From Burkholderia plantarii (GTDB taxonomy: Bacteria > Pseudomonadota > Gammaproteobacteria > Burkholderiales > Burkholderiaceae), in the NCBI RefSeq assembly GCF_001411805.1, contig NZ_CP007212.1:1674001-1738000 (forward strand): DNA of 64,000 bases, read 5' to 3'. Under the pieces are notes generated by a model, which saw nothing but the letters and a program-made list of their open reading frames with translations, did no database searches and was not told the DNA's origin. Made by a program: the position numbers and the translations under genes. Numbering within the stretch: the stretch's first letter is position 1; each line of letters opens with the position of its first letter. This document shows positions 27,107 through 36,208 of this stretch, piece after piece.

Positions 27107-28807
27107 ATGCATCCCCTCATTGCCTGCGCCGAGCCCCCGGGGCGCAAGCCAACCGCCACGACGGCGCGCCGCGCGGCGCAACCCGGCAACGCGGCCGGGC
27201 GTGCCGCGCTTCGCGCCGGTCTGTCCGCGCTGCTGCTCGCCGCCAGCGCGATGCTGCTGCCACGCCTGGTGGCGGCAGAAGCGGCACCCATGCCGCCTTC
27301 GGCCACCGCGGCACAACCCGCGCCTCCACCACCACGGCAACCCGAAATCCGCGTCGCCGAAGGCGCCGACACGCCCACCTCGATGCCCGGCAACATCGCG
27401 CGCAACACGGCCACCGACAACATCCTCGGCAACGTCGTCGAATCATTGGTCGCCCTGCGCGCCGACCTGAGCGTCGGCCCGATGCTGGCCGACAGCTGGG
27501 ACATCTCCCCGGACGGCAAGACCTACACCTTCCACCTGCGCCCCGGCGTGCGTTTCCACGACGGCACCCCGATGACCTCGCGCGAGGTGCGCTGGAGCTA
27601 CGCCTACCTGATGAAGCGCAGTTCGGGCTTCGAGTGCCGCAACGTCTACGACGGCAGTCGCGGCGCGCGCGTGCTGGACGTGCGCACGCCCGACCCGATG
27701 ACGGTGATCTTCGATCTCGATCGCCCGAACGCGCTGTTCCTCACGCGCATGGTCGACCCGCGTTGCCCGCTCGCGGTGCTGAGCCCGTCCAGCGTGGACG
27801 CGGCCGGCCAATGGCTGAAGCCGGTCGCCACCGGCCCGTTCGAGTTCGCCGAATGGAAGCGCGGCCAGTACGTGCTGCTGCGCCCGTTTCCCGGCTACCG
27901 CCCGCGCCCCGAACCGCCGAGCGGCCTGGCCGGCGCGAAGCACGCCTACGGCGACGTGCGCTTCGTCGTGATCCCCGACGAAGCCGCGCAGAAATCCGCG
28001 TTGGTCGCCGGCCAGATCGACCTGATGTCGGTGGGCGAGAACGGCGTACTTCCGCCCGACCCGCGCTGGCACGTCATTTCCGGCCCCAGCACCGACTCGG
28101 CGATGCTGCTGATGCAGACGCGCGATCCGCTGCTGTCGGACCTGCGCCTGCGCCGCGCGATCTCGCTCGCGGTGGACCTGCCGGGCATCGTCAACGCGGT
28201 CACGGACGGCCGCGCCCCCTACGATCCGTCGCTGGTTCCGAACGCCACGCGCCAGTTCACCCCGGACGACGCCAAGGGCTACACCCGCAACCTGCCCGAA
28301 ATGCGCCGCCTGCTCACCGAAGCCGGCTACCACGGCCAGACGCTGAGCCTGGAGACGAGCCGGCGCTTCCCGCACATGTATACGATGGCGATCTACCTGC
28401 AGTCGCTGCTGGCGCAGGCGGGCATCGCCACGCGGCTGGACATCGTGGAGTGGGGCAAGCAGCTGGCCGATTTCCGCTCGGGCCGCTTCCAGTTGATGTC
28501 GTTCGCCTACTCGGCGCGCATCGATCCGGAACTGATGTACGGCGACGTGCTCGGCGACAAGGACAGGCGGCCGATGGCGCAGTGGGAGAACCCGCGGGCG
28601 CGGGCACTGCTGCGCGGCCTGCAGGGCGTGACCGACGAGGCCGAACGGCGCCGCGTGTTCGACCAGTTGCACGACCTGATGCTCGCCGACGTGCCGATGC
28701 TGATGATGTACTACGTGCCGGACCTGCAGATCGCGAGCAGCCGGCTGGACGGCGTCGCGTCGTGGCCGATGCGGCGCACGCGCGTGTTCAACGTGACCAA
28801 GCACTGA
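27107..28807 (+). CDS. Peptide/nickel-type ABC transporter substrate-binding protein
   Basis: A 566-residue periplasmic binding protein of SBP family 5 (DppA/OppA type). The signal region has a long N-terminus with Arg residues and a hydrophobic core at about 36-56. The mature domain contains GPMLADSWDISPDGKTYTFH, LRPGVRFHDGTP and FYVP-like C-terminal elements. It is first gene of a four-gene importer operon with a gap of only 19 bases to the next gene. The ligand is unknown; linkage to an amidohydrolase and ornithine cyclodeaminase suggests an N-acyl amino acid or small peptide. Confidence 0.92.
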   Translation: MHPLIACAEPPGRKPTATTARRAAQPGNAAGRAALRAGLSALLLAASAMLLPRLVAAEAAPMPPSATAAQPAPPPPRQPEIRVAEGADTPTSMPGNIARNTATDNILGNVVESLVALRADLSVGPMLADSWDISPDGKTYTFHLRPGVRFHDGTPMTSREVRWSYAYLMKRSSGFECRNVYDGSRGARVLDVRTPDPMTVIFDLDRPNALFLTRMVDPRCPLAVLSPSSVDAAGQWLKPVATGPFEFAEWKRGQYVLLRPFPGYRPRPEPPSGLAGAKHAYGDVRFVVIPDEAAQKSALVAGQIDLMSVGENGVLPPDPRWHVISGPSTDSAMLLMQTRDPLLSDLRLRRAISLAVDLPGIVNAVTDGRAPYDPSLVPNATRQFTPDDAKGYTRNLPEMRRLLTEAGYHGQTLSLETSRRFPHMYTMAIYLQSLLAQAGIATRLDIVEWGKQLADFRSGRFQLMSFAYSARIDPELMYGDVLGDKDRRPMAQWENPRARALLRGLQGVTDEAERRRVFDQLHDLMLADVPMLMMYYVPDLQIASSRLDGVASWPMRRTRVFNVTKH

Positions 28808-28826
28808 CCCGCAGCGAGACTTCCGC

Positions 28827-29765
28827 ATGTTGAACTACGTATTGAAACGGATCGTGATGGCGGTGCCGTCGGTGGCGATCGTCACGGTGCTGGTGTTCGC
28901 GATGATCCGCGCGATCCCCGGCGACCCGGCGCTGCTGATGCTCGGCGACATTAACGACCCGGCGCTGCTGGCACAGATGCGCCACGGCTTCGGCCTCGAC
29001 CGCCCGCTGCCCGAGCAGTTCCTGCTCTGGCTCGCGCACCTGCTGCACGGCGACCTCGGCATGTCGATCGTGCGCCACCAGCCGGTGGGCGAGCTGATCC
29101 GCACCACGTTTCCGGTCACGGCGCAGATCGTGCTGGCCGCCACCTGCATCGCGGCGCTGGTGGCGATCCCGGCAGGGCTGGTGGCGGCCTGGCTGCAGAA
29201 CCGCCGGACCGATTCGGCGATCGTCTTCACGGGCATCCTGTTCGTCTCGCTGCCGAGCTTCTGGATCGGCATCCTGTTGATGTGGGTGTTCGGCGTGAAG
29301 CTGCAATGGCTGCCCACCTTCGGCTACCAGAGCTTCGCCGAGGCCGGCTGGGGCTCGCTGCGCTACCTGCTGCTGCCGGTGGTGGCGGTCGCGCTCGGCG
29401 AGATCGCGGTGCTGATGCGCGTGATGCGCGCGAGCAGCATCGAGGTGCTGCGCCTCGAATACATCGCGCATGCGCGCGCCAAGGGGCTGTCGGAGCCGCG
29501 CGTGATGCTGCACGCGCTGCCCAACGCGTTCGGCCCGACGCTGACGGTGGTGGGCCTCGTGCTGGGCCACCTGCTGGCGGGCGGCGCGGTGATCGAGACG
29601 GTGTTCACGCTGCCCGGCATGGGGCGCCTGCTGGTGGACAGCATCTACGCGCGCGACTATCCGGTGGTGCAGGGCTGCCTGCTCGTGATCGCGCTGCTCT
29701 ACGTGCTCGTCAATCTCGTCGTGGACCTGCTGCGGCCGGTCTTCGATCCACGCATGAAAATCTGA
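28827..29765 (+). CDS. ABC transporter permease (DppB/OppB type)
   Basis: A 312-residue inner-membrane permease with the family-typical N-terminus (YVLKRIVMAVPSVAIVTVLVF), about six membrane segments, and the EAA loop around EYIAHARAKGLSEPRVMLHA. It is second in the importer operon, and its stop directly abuts the next start. Confidence 0.94.
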   Translation: MLNYVLKRIVMAVPSVAIVTVLVFAMIRAIPGDPALLMLGDINDPALLAQMRHGFGLDRPLPEQFLLWLAHLLHGDLGMSIVRHQPVGELIRTTFPVTAQIVLAATCIAALVAIPAGLVAAWLQNRRTDSAIVFTGILFVSLPSFWIGILLMWVFGVKLQWLPTFGYQSFAEAGWGSLRYLLLPVVAVALGEIAVLMRVMRASSIEVLRLEYIAHARAKGLSEPRVMLHALPNAFGPTLTVVGLVLGHLLAGGAVIETVFTLPGMGRLLVDSIYARDYPVVQGCLLVIALLYVLVNLVVDLLRPVFDPRMKI

Positions 29766-30596
29766 ATGAAACGCTCCCTGTTCAAACGCTTCAATCTCGC
29801 GGCCGGCTCGCTGCTGGTGGCGTGGCTGGTGCTGACGGCCGCGGTCGGCCTGGTCTGGACGCCCTACGATCCGAGCGCGGTGGACCTGGTGGCGCGCTTC
29901 GCGGCGCCGGGCGCGCAGCACTGGCTCGGCACCGACGAGTTCGGCCGCGACGTGCTCTCGCGCATCATGGCGGGCGCCTCGGTCAGCCTCACGGTCAGCC
30001 TCGGCTCGGTGCTGTTCGCGCTGCTGGCGGGCACCGCGCTGGGCACGGTGTCGGCCTACGCGGGCGGCGTGATCGACCGCGTGGTGCTGGTGATCACCGA
30101 TTCGTTGATGGCGTTCCCGGGCCTGCTGCTCGCGCTCGGCATCATGACCGTGGTGGGCGGCTCGAGGGGCGCGGTGGTGCTGGCGCTGGGGCTGGCCTAC
30201 ACGCCGTCGGTCACGCGGCTCGCGCACGGCGGCACGCTCACGCTGCGCGCGCGCGACTTCGTGGTGGCCTCGCAGGCGATGGGCAACGGCGGCGCCTGGA
30301 CCTTGTGGCGCCATGTGCTGCCGAACATCGTCACGCCGCTCCTGGTGTTCGCCACCTCGCTGTTCGGCTCGGCGCTGCTGGCCGAAAGCGCGCTGAGTTT
30401 CCTCGGCCTCGGCGTGCCGCCGCCAGCGCCCACCTGGGGCGGGATGCTGGCCGACAGCCGCGACGCGATCGATCGCGCGATCTGGCTGGCGGTGTTCCCC
30501 GGTGTTTCGATTTCGCTGGCGCTGCTCGGCATCAACCTGCTCGGCGACGCGCTGCGCGACCTGCTCGATCCGCGCATGAAAGGAGTGATGCGATGA
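29766..30596 (+). CDS. ABC transporter permease (DppC/OppC type)
   Basis: A 276-residue permease with WLGTDEFGRDVLSRIMAGASVS, the hallmark of the DppC group, and the EAA motif around FVVASQAMGNGG. It pairs with the DppB-like permease immediately upstream. Its stop codon overlaps the ATG of the ATPase gene (ATGA at 30593-30596). Confidence 0.94.
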   Translation: MKRSLFKRFNLAAGSLLVAWLVLTAAVGLVWTPYDPSAVDLVARFAAPGAQHWLGTDEFGRDVLSRIMAGASVSLTVSLGSVLFALLAGTALGTVSAYAGGVIDRVVLVITDSLMAFPGLLLALGIMTVVGGSRGAVVLALGLAYTPSVTRLAHGGTLTLRARDFVVASQAMGNGGAWTLWRHVLPNIVTPLLVFATSLFGSALLAESALSFLGLGVPPPAPTWGGMLADSRDAIDRAIWLAVFPGVSISLALLGINLLGDALRDLLDPRMKGVMR

Positions 30597-32458
30597 CCTC
30601 GCAGATGAAAGGCACCGCGTCGGCGGCGGCAAACGCAGCGACGCCGGACGCGCCGCTGCTGCGCGTCGATTCGCTCGCGCTCGGCTTCAACGTGCCGGGC
30701 GGCGACGTCAAGCGCGTGGTGGACGGCGTGAGCTTCGAGCTGGCGGCCGGCCAGTCGCTGGCGGTGGTGGGCGAGTCGGGCAGCGGCAAGACGCTGATCG
30801 GCAAGACGCTGCTGGGCCTGCTGCCCGATTCGGCGCGCGTGCTCGGCGGCGGCGTGAGCTTCGGCGGCGCGCCGCTGCTCGCGCAAGGCGCCGCGCAATG
30901 GCGCGCCACGCGCGGCACCGGCATCGGCATGGTGTTCCAGGAGCCGATGGTGTCGCTGAACCCGGCGTTCCGGATCGGCGTGCAGCTGACCGAGGCGCTG
31001 ATGCGCCGCCGTGGCCTCGCGCGCGAGGAAGCCACGCAGCGTGCGCTGGCGATGCTCGAACGCGTCTACGTGCGCAATCCGCGCGACTGCATGAAGCGGT
31101 ATCCGCACGAGTTCTCGGGCGGCATGCGCCAGCGCATCGTGCTGGCCTCGGCGATGCTGCTGCGCCCGAAGCTGCTGATCGCCGACGAGCCCACCACCGC
31201 GCTCGACTGCGTGGTGCAGAAGGAGGTGCTCGACGTGATGATGGAGCTCACGCGCGACGAAGGCACGGCGCTGATTTTCATCAGCCACAACCTCGCGCTG
31301 GTGGCCGCCTATACCGAGCGCGTGCTGGTGATGCGCGCGGGCACGGCGGTGGAGGCGGGCACGGCCGAGCGCGTGCTGTCGCGGCCCGCGCATCCGTATA
31401 CGCGCGCGCTGCTGGAGGCGCTGCCGAAGCGGCCCGACACGCCACCGGCCGCGATCGACGAGCGCCGCGCGGTGCTGGAGATGCGCGAGGTGGCGGTGGA
31501 CTACGCGCAGCCGCGCGGCGGGCGGCTCGCCGATTGGTTCAAGCGCAGGGCGTCGGGTTCAAGCGGAGGCGCAAGCACGGCCAGCGCCCGGCGCGGCATG
31601 GTGCGCACCGTGTTTCCGACCTCGTTCCGGCTGCATGCGGGCGAGACGCTCGCGATCGTCGGCGAATCGGGCAGCGGCAAGACCACGCTCGCCAAGGTCG
31701 CGCTGGGCCTCGTCGCGGCGGCCGAGGGGCAGGTGCTGCTCGACGGCGCGACCTATCTGGACGGCGGCGCGAAGCGCCTGCAGGCCGCGCGCCGCGCGGT
31801 GCAGATCGTGTTCCAGGATCCGTACTCGGCGCTCGATCCGCGCATGCGGGTGGGCGAGCTGGTGGCCGAGGGGCTGCGGCTGAACCGCGATCTCGACGCG
31901 GCCGGGCGTGCCGCGCGCGTGGCCACGGTGCTGGCCGACGTCGGCCTCGGCGAGCACGCGCGGCGCTTCGTTCACGAGTTGTCGGGCGGCCAGCGCCAGC
32001 GCGTGGCGATCGCGCGTGCGCTGGTGAGCCGGCCGGCCGTGATCATCGCCGACGAGCCGGTGTCGGCGCTCGACGTGACGGTGCAGAAGCAGGTGCTCGA
32101 TTTGTTCACGTCGCTGCAGGCGCGCTACGGTTTCGCCTGCCTGCTGATCTCGCACGACCTGGGCGTGGTGGAGCAGATCGCCTCGCGCGTGCTGGTGATG
32201 CTGCGCGGCCATCTGGTCGAACTCGGCACGCGCGCGGCCGTGTTCGACGATCCGTGCCATCCGTACACGCGCCGGCTGCTGCGCGCGGTGCCCGAATTGC
32301 ATGGCGACGGCGCCAACGGCTTTCGCGTGATGGTGCGCGAGGTGCCGCCGGCGCGCGGCGAGGCGGCCGACTATTTCGACCCGGACGGCGCGGCGGGCCG
32401 GCTGCCGACGCTGCATCGCGTGGAGGGTCGCGACGGGCATTGGGTTGCGCGTTATTGA
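30593..32458 (+). CDS. Fused double ABC ATPase (DppD-DppF type)
   Basis: A 621-residue protein containing two complete ATP-binding cassettes. The first has Walker A GESGSGKT at residues 60-67, signature FSGGMRQR and Walker B LLIADEPTTALD. The second has Walker A GESGSGKTT near residue 356, signature LSGGQRQR and Walker B VIIADEPVSALD. The usual DppD and DppF subunits are separate proteins; a fused form is known in the YejF/GsiA type. Each half ends in the PYTRALL/PYTRRLL C-terminal oligopeptide-transporter segment. It powers the importer encoded upstream. Confidence 0.94.
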   Translation: MTSQMKGTASAAANAATPDAPLLRVDSLALGFNVPGGDVKRVVDGVSFELAAGQSLAVVGESGSGKTLIGKTLLGLLPDSARVLGGGVSFGGAPLLAQGAAQWRATRGTGIGMVFQEPMVSLNPAFRIGVQLTEALMRRRGLAREEATQRALAMLERVYVRNPRDCMKRYPHEFSGGMRQRIVLASAMLLRPKLLIADEPTTALDCVVQKEVLDVMMELTRDEGTALIFISHNLALVAAYTERVLVMRAGTAVEAGTAERVLSRPAHPYTRALLEALPKRPDTPPAAIDERRAVLEMREVAVDYAQPRGGRLADWFKRRASGSSGGASTASARRGMVRTVFPTSFRLHAGETLAIVGESGSGKTTLAKVALGLVAAAEGQVLLDGATYLDGGAKRLQAARRAVQIVFQDPYSALDPRMRVGELVAEGLRLNRDLDAAGRAARVATVLADVGLGEHARRFVHELSGGQRQRVAIARALVSRPAVIIADEPVSALDVTVQKQVLDLFTSLQARYGFACLLISHDLGVVEQIASRVLVMLRGHLVELGTRAAVFDDPCHPYTRRLLRAVPELHGDGANGFRVMVREVPPARGEAADYFDPDGAAGRLPTLHRVEGRDGHWVARY

Positions 32459-32535
32459 CGGGAGGCGCCGCCGCGAGTTGAAGGGAGGAGGGCAAGCGGG
32501 CATCCCGCGAACCCCTCCGCCGCCGACGGACGATG

Positions 32536-32570
32536 AAAAACGGGCGCCCGCCATCGGCGAGCGCCCGTTT
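32536..32570 (-). terminator. Rho-independent terminator of the porin gene (possibly bidirectional)
   Basis: The arms AAACGGGCGC (32538-32547) and GCGCCCGTTT (32561-32570) form a 10-base stem. On the minus strand the stem is followed by a run of five T (complement of 32536-32540). It lies 18 bases beyond the porin stop, and may also stop the converging ABC operon. Confidence 0.8.
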
Positions 32571-32587
32571 CATGCATCGTCGCGCGA

Positions 32588-33787
32588 TCAGAACTTGTGG
32601 CGGATGCCGAACACCACGGCGGCCTGCCGGTCGCTCGACGAGCTGGACAGGTTCGCGATCGCGGCCACGGCCTTCTTGCCCGTCGAATCGACGCCGCTCG
32701 CGTGCTGGTAGAGGCCGACCAGGTAGAGGTCGGTGCGGCGCGACAGGAAGTAGTCGGCGCCGAGGTTGACCTGGTTGTAGGTGGCGCCCGAGACCGAGCC
32801 CACCGAGCTGCCGGCCGTGTAGGTGTACGCGGCGCCCAGTTGCAGCGCCGGCGTGACGAGGTACGACGCGCTCAGTTCGCCGATGTTGAACTTCGCGGTG
32901 CCGGCGAGGTGCAGCGGGTTCAGGCCCGCGCCGCTGGTGGCGCCGAGGTGCTGGAATTCGACGTTGCTGTAGACGCCGCCGATGGTGGCGCGGCCGAGGT
33001 GGTACGCGGCGCCGGCCGAGATCACCTGCCACGCGCCGGCCGAGGCGAAGCCGCTGAACACCGGGTTGGTGACGTTGGCGGCGTTCGCGGCGGTGGCCGA
33101 GTTGGCGTTCGGGTTGGTGCCGAACACCGAGTAGTTCGGGTTCTTGGCGCGTTCGAACGCGACGCCGAGCGCCACGGGGCCGTTGTCGTAGCCGGCGCCG
33201 AGGCTGTAGAGCTGGTTGCGCGTGACGTCGCCGGCCTGGCCGCCCAGGCTGTACATGCCACCGAACTTCAGGCCGTTGTAGCTGCGGCTCGCGTACTTGA
33301 TGGTGTTGTTGATGCGGTAGCTGTTGTCGAGGTTGTCGATGTCGCCGGGATGCGCGCCGTAGATGCTGCCCCACTCGGTGCCGGGGACGAACTTCTCGAA
33401 GTTGGCCGATTCGAAATCGCCGACGTAATCGCCGAGCGAATCGTACTGGCGGCCGAGCGTGACGGTGCCGTAGGGCGTTTGCAGGCCGACGTAGGCCTTG
33501 CGGCCGAACAGGTCGCCGCCCTGGCCGAGCGCGCCGGTGTTGACGCTGTAGCCGCCCTCGAGGCGGAAGATCGCCGCGTAGCCGCCGCCGAGATCCTCGA
33601 CGCCGCGCACGCCCCAGCGGTCGCCCTGCAGGTTGCCGGAGGAGGCCGAGTACTGGCGGCCGCCCTTCGCGTTGGAGTTGAACGCGAAGCCGGTATCGAT
33701 CAAGCCGTACAGCGTGACGGTGCTTTGCGCGTGCGCGGCGCCCGAGAGGGCGAGCAGCGCCGCGATGGCGGGAAGGCTTTTTTTCAT
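32588..33787 (-). CDS. Burkholderia-type Gram-negative porin
   Basis: A 399-residue outer-membrane porin. The signal peptide ends AHA with cleavage before QSTVTLYG. The mature protein has typical beta-strand repeats (SSVTLYGLIDTG-like start, GRKAYVGL, TVTLGRQYD) and a terminal Phe (GIRHKF) for BAM-mediated assembly. It is divergent from the LysR gene at 34035, with a shared operator at 33924-33942. It probably admits the compound imported by the ABC transporter. Confidence 0.93.
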   Translation of the reverse strand: MKKSLPAIAALLALSGAAHAQSTVTLYGLIDTGFAFNSNAKGGRQYSASSGNLQGDRWGVRGVEDLGGGYAAIFRLEGGYSVNTGALGQGGDLFGRKAYVGLQTPYGTVTLGRQYDSLGDYVGDFESANFEKFVPGTEWGSIYGAHPGDIDNLDNSYRINNTIKYASRSYNGLKFGGMYSLGGQAGDVTRNQLYSLGAGYDNGPVALGVAFERAKNPNYSVFGTNPNANSATAANAANVTNPVFSGFASAGAWQVISAGAAYHLGRATIGGVYSNVEFQHLGATSGAGLNPLHLAGTAKFNIGELSASYLVTPALQLGAAYTYTAGSSVGSVSGATYNQVNLGADYFLSRRTDLYLVGLYQHASGVDSTGKKAVAAIANLSSSSSDRQAAVVFGIRHKF

Positions 33788-33923
33788 CTTCGTGGTCCTC
33801 GGCCGAGCCGATGGGTGTGGTGTGATGCGGGTGTTGCCGAACGTGTCCCCGCCCCCGACCTGATTGGTCGAGAGGAATGCTAAGCAGGCAATTTTTTGTC
33901 AGGAAGACCGATCGTATGCATCG

Positions 33924-33942
33924 TGATCTGATTGGGCGATCA
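33924..33942. promoter_or_regulatory. LysR-type operator TGATC-N9-GATCA (site 2, porin/LysR)
   Basis: TGATC (33924-33928) and GATCA (33938-33942) flank TGATTGGGC. The arms extend one base further to GTGATC/GATCAC. The site is 136 bases from the porin start and 92 from the LysR start, in a divergent promoter region as expected for an autoregulated LysR system. Confidence 0.65.
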
Positions 33943-34034
33943 CCCGCAAAGCGCGGGGCGGAGCGCGGTTTTCGCGCGTGCGGGCGGCGCGACGGCGCCG
34001 CGTTTTTCGGTCCGGGCCAAGCCGGGAGGACGCG

Positions 34035-35024
34035 ATGACCCTGAGCCAGTTGCGGGCCTTCTGCGTGGTGGTGGAGCAGGGCAGCTTCCGCGCCGCCTCG
34101 CGCACGCTGAACATCGCGCAGAGCGCGCTGACCCACGCGATCCAGAGCCTGGAGGCGGAACTCGCGGCGCCGCTGCTCACGCGCTCGCACCTCGGCATCA
34201 GCCTGACGCCGTTCGGCGAGCGGCTGCTGGTCCGCGCCGGCGCGATCCTGCGCGACTGCGAGCGGATCGACCAGGACATGCGCGAGCTGCAGGGCCAGCC
34301 GAGCGGACGGATCGCGCTCGGCGTCACGTCCGAGCCGCTCGCCGAGCTGCTGATGCCGGTGCTCAAGCGCTTCATGGCCGACTATCCGAACGTGCTCGTG
34401 CATGTGTCGAGCGGCTCGTCGAAGATGCTGACCGAGCGGATCCGCGACGGGCGGCTCGATTTCGCGCTGTGCCCGCTCGCGCCGAACCTCGCCGACGCGG
34501 ATCTCGAGATCGACCGGCTGTACCGCTCGACGGCCGCCGTGCTCGCGCGCGCGGGTCACCCGAAGGCGGGCGCGACCAGCATCGACGAGCTGGTGGACTG
34601 CGAGTGGGTGGGCTTTCGCCGCGAGGGCATCGCCGGCTTCGCGGCGAACCGGCTCGTCAAGATGTTCGGCGAGCGCGGCCTCGGCATGCCGAAGATCGTG
34701 CTGACGGCCGACACGCTGCTCGAATCGCTCTACTTCGTCAGCGAGACCGACTACCTGACGGTGGACCCCGGCGTGCTGGCCGACCTGAAGCTGTTCTCGG
34801 GCGCGCTGATCCGGATTCCCGTGCGCGAGACCTTCAGCTCGCGCGACATCTGCCTGGTGCGGCGCAGCACCTCACCGCCCACCGCGGTCGCGCAGGCGCT
34901 GGCCAGCATGCTGGCCTCGTACGCGCGGCTGCGGCGCGGCGTGACGGGCGCCGGCAGCCCGCACGGCGAGAGCGATGACGAGGATGAGGGCGAGGATGAC
35001 GACGGCGGCAGCGCCACGCTCTAG
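34035..35024 (+). CDS. LysR-family transcriptional regulator with acidic tail
   Basis: A 329-residue LTTR. The winged helix-turn-helix (1-60) contains GSFRAASRTLNIAQSALTHAIQSLEAE and the effector domain is at about 90-295. ATG 34035 follows GGGAGGA. The last 20 residues are strikingly acidic (DDEDEGEDDDGG), unusual in this family. It is divergent from the porin gene. The TGATC-N9-GATCA repeat in this region and ahead of the ABC operon, the amidohydrolase operon and the MFS gene makes it the most likely regulator of all four. Confidence 0.9.
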   Translation: MTLSQLRAFCVVVEQGSFRAASRTLNIAQSALTHAIQSLEAELAAPLLTRSHLGISLTPFGERLLVRAGAILRDCERIDQDMRELQGQPSGRIALGVTSEPLAELLMPVLKRFMADYPNVLVHVSSGSSKMLTERIRDGRLDFALCPLAPNLADADLEIDRLYRSTAAVLARAGHPKAGATSIDELVDCEWVGFRREGIAGFAANRLVKMFGERGLGMPKIVLTADTLLESLYFVSETDYLTVDPGVLADLKLFSGALIRIPVRETFSSRDICLVRRSTSPPTAVAQALASMLASYARLRRGVTGAGSPHGESDDEDEGEDDDGGSATL

Positions 35025-35081
35025 GAACCGCCGTCATCGGCTCCCGATTCGTTGATGGCTTGCGTCAGCGGTTCGAATCCT

Positions 35082-35111
35082 GTCCGCATCAAGATGAAAA
35101 TTGATGCGGAC
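35082..35111. repeat. Perfect 11-base hairpin beside a tRNA T-arm-like sequence
   Basis: GTCCGCATCAA (35082-35092) and TTGATGCGGAC (35101-35111) form a perfect 11-base stem with an 8-base loop. Immediately before it, GGTTCGAATCC (35070-35080) matches the TpsiC-arm consensus of tRNAs. The flanking stem of a tRNA is not complete. It marks the border between GC-rich and AT-rich DNA. No T-run follows on either strand, so a simple terminator is less likely. Confidence 0.5.
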
Positions 35112-35123
35112 GCTAATTTGCGG

Positions 35124-35750
35124 CTATTGAGGAACTTGCAAAATATTATTGCGCAAATGTTCGAGCGTGTAGTAGTACCAGTCGGTGCCATTTCCTGCGG
35201 TTTTCCAGGACGTGATGGTTTTCCAGTTCTCGGGTTTTTTGACGTTCCAGCAGCCTACGCTTTCAAGTTCGTTGTCGTGTGGCCACGGAGATATTTTATT
35301 CTTTTCCGTAAATTCAATGACTTTATTGTATTCGTTGATTTTCCATTTGTTTTTTATGATCTCGTTTATGATTTTCACCGAGTTCGGCATGGAGGTGGAA
35401 TGTATTTTTGAGCTGGTAGAGATGACGTCTTCACCGTTTGCTGCGCAAAAGTATGCGGCTCCCCAGGCGCCGACTTTTGGGATGTTGAAATTTTTAATTT
35501 CTTTTTTCGAGTAAGAGGGTAAGGCGAGCCCTGTCTCTTCAGAAAACTCGCGCGCGGCGGCCACGTCAACAGCTTGGCCTTCCGTTCCGCCCCCCGGTAG
35601 TGCGTATAGCCCCGGGCCATTCTTGATATCCTGACCCGCGGAGTAGACGTCTCCCGTCTTGCCGTCGCCAAAGTAATACCCTTTTTTGCGTTTTTTGGCG
35701 ATGAGAAACCAGCCATCCTGGTTGTATAAAACGGCATAAGCTGAGGCCAT
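35124..35750 (-). CDS. Nudix hydrolase-like protein in AT-rich DNA
   Basis: A 208-residue protein with a Nudix box at 53-75: G53-x5-Q59-x7-R67-E68-F69-x-E71-E72-x-G74-L75. The first Glu of the consensus (position 59) is Gln, while the metal-binding REFSEE part is intact. Nudix enzymes cleave nucleoside diphosphates linked to another group. The C-terminal half is not typical and is rich in Lys, Asn and Trp. Base composition is far more AT-rich than the genes on both sides, indicating horizontal transfer. It interrupts the porin/LysR and amidohydrolase units. Confidence 0.78.
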   Translation of the reverse strand: MASAYAVLYNQDGWFLIAKKRKKGYYFGDGKTGDVYSAGQDIKNGPGLYALPGGGTEGQAVDVAAAREFSEETGLALPSYSKKEIKNFNIPKVGAWGAAYFCAANGEDVISTSSKIHSTSMPNSVKIINEIIKNKWKINEYNKVIEFTEKNKISPWPHDNELESVGCWNVKKPENWKTITSWKTAGNGTDWYYYTLEHLRNNILQVPQ

Positions 35751-36208
35751 GATAGTCTCCGTGGTTGATTGGCTGGCGGCGATTTTATGAACGAGAAAGG
35801 CCGCCGGCTCCTACGCTACGCGATTTTGCGATTCGTGTGAAGCGGTTGTAAAGGTGAATTTCATGGGGGTAAATTTACAATTCTGAGTCGATTGAACAAG
35901 TTGCTATGTAATTTTTGTCCAGGAAGGCTGTTTCGAATTCGCGTGCAGTGTTTCTGTAATTTCACCGATCGAAACGATCTTCTTCGCTATTTGCCGCCGA
36001 CGATACGGCATTCCCATCTCGGGTTCAGGTTGAGCTGGCGGATCCAGGTCCCCGCGAGTCCGCGCGGGCCGCTCGCACGCGCGCCGTGATCGAAAATTGC
36101 GATCACGATAGGCCGGAACCGGCTTCCTCGGCCGGCCGTGTGTGGTTAGCATCGGTGTCCATGAACCCCGTCCATCGACGGTCCAACGCAACCGAGGAAC
36201 GCCACGTC
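35751..36208. other. AT-rich to GC-rich intergenic transition with operator
   Basis: No gene can be supported. The first half is AT-rich like the Nudix gene, and native GC content returns near 36000. The region holds the LysR-type operator at 36087-36105 and presumably the promoter of the amidohydrolase operon. Confidence 0.5.
36087..36105. promoter_or_regulatory. LysR-type operator TGATC-N9-GATCA (site 3, amidohydrolase operon)
   Basis: TGATC (36087-36091) and GATCA (36101-36105) flank GAAAATTGC. The perfect arms extend to CGTGATCG/CGATCACG (36085-36107). The site ends 103 bases before the ATG at 36209. Confidence 0.65.

Noticed and set aside
29282..30592. Upstream in-frame extension of the double ATPase gene
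   Set aside because: The extension overlaps both permease genes in another frame and is low-complexity; ATG 30593 gives the proper ATPase start and an ATGA overlap.
35065..35092. A complete tRNA gene
   Set aside because: Only a T-loop consensus is present; the T-stem does not pair fully and no D-arm or anticodon arm can be folded upstream.
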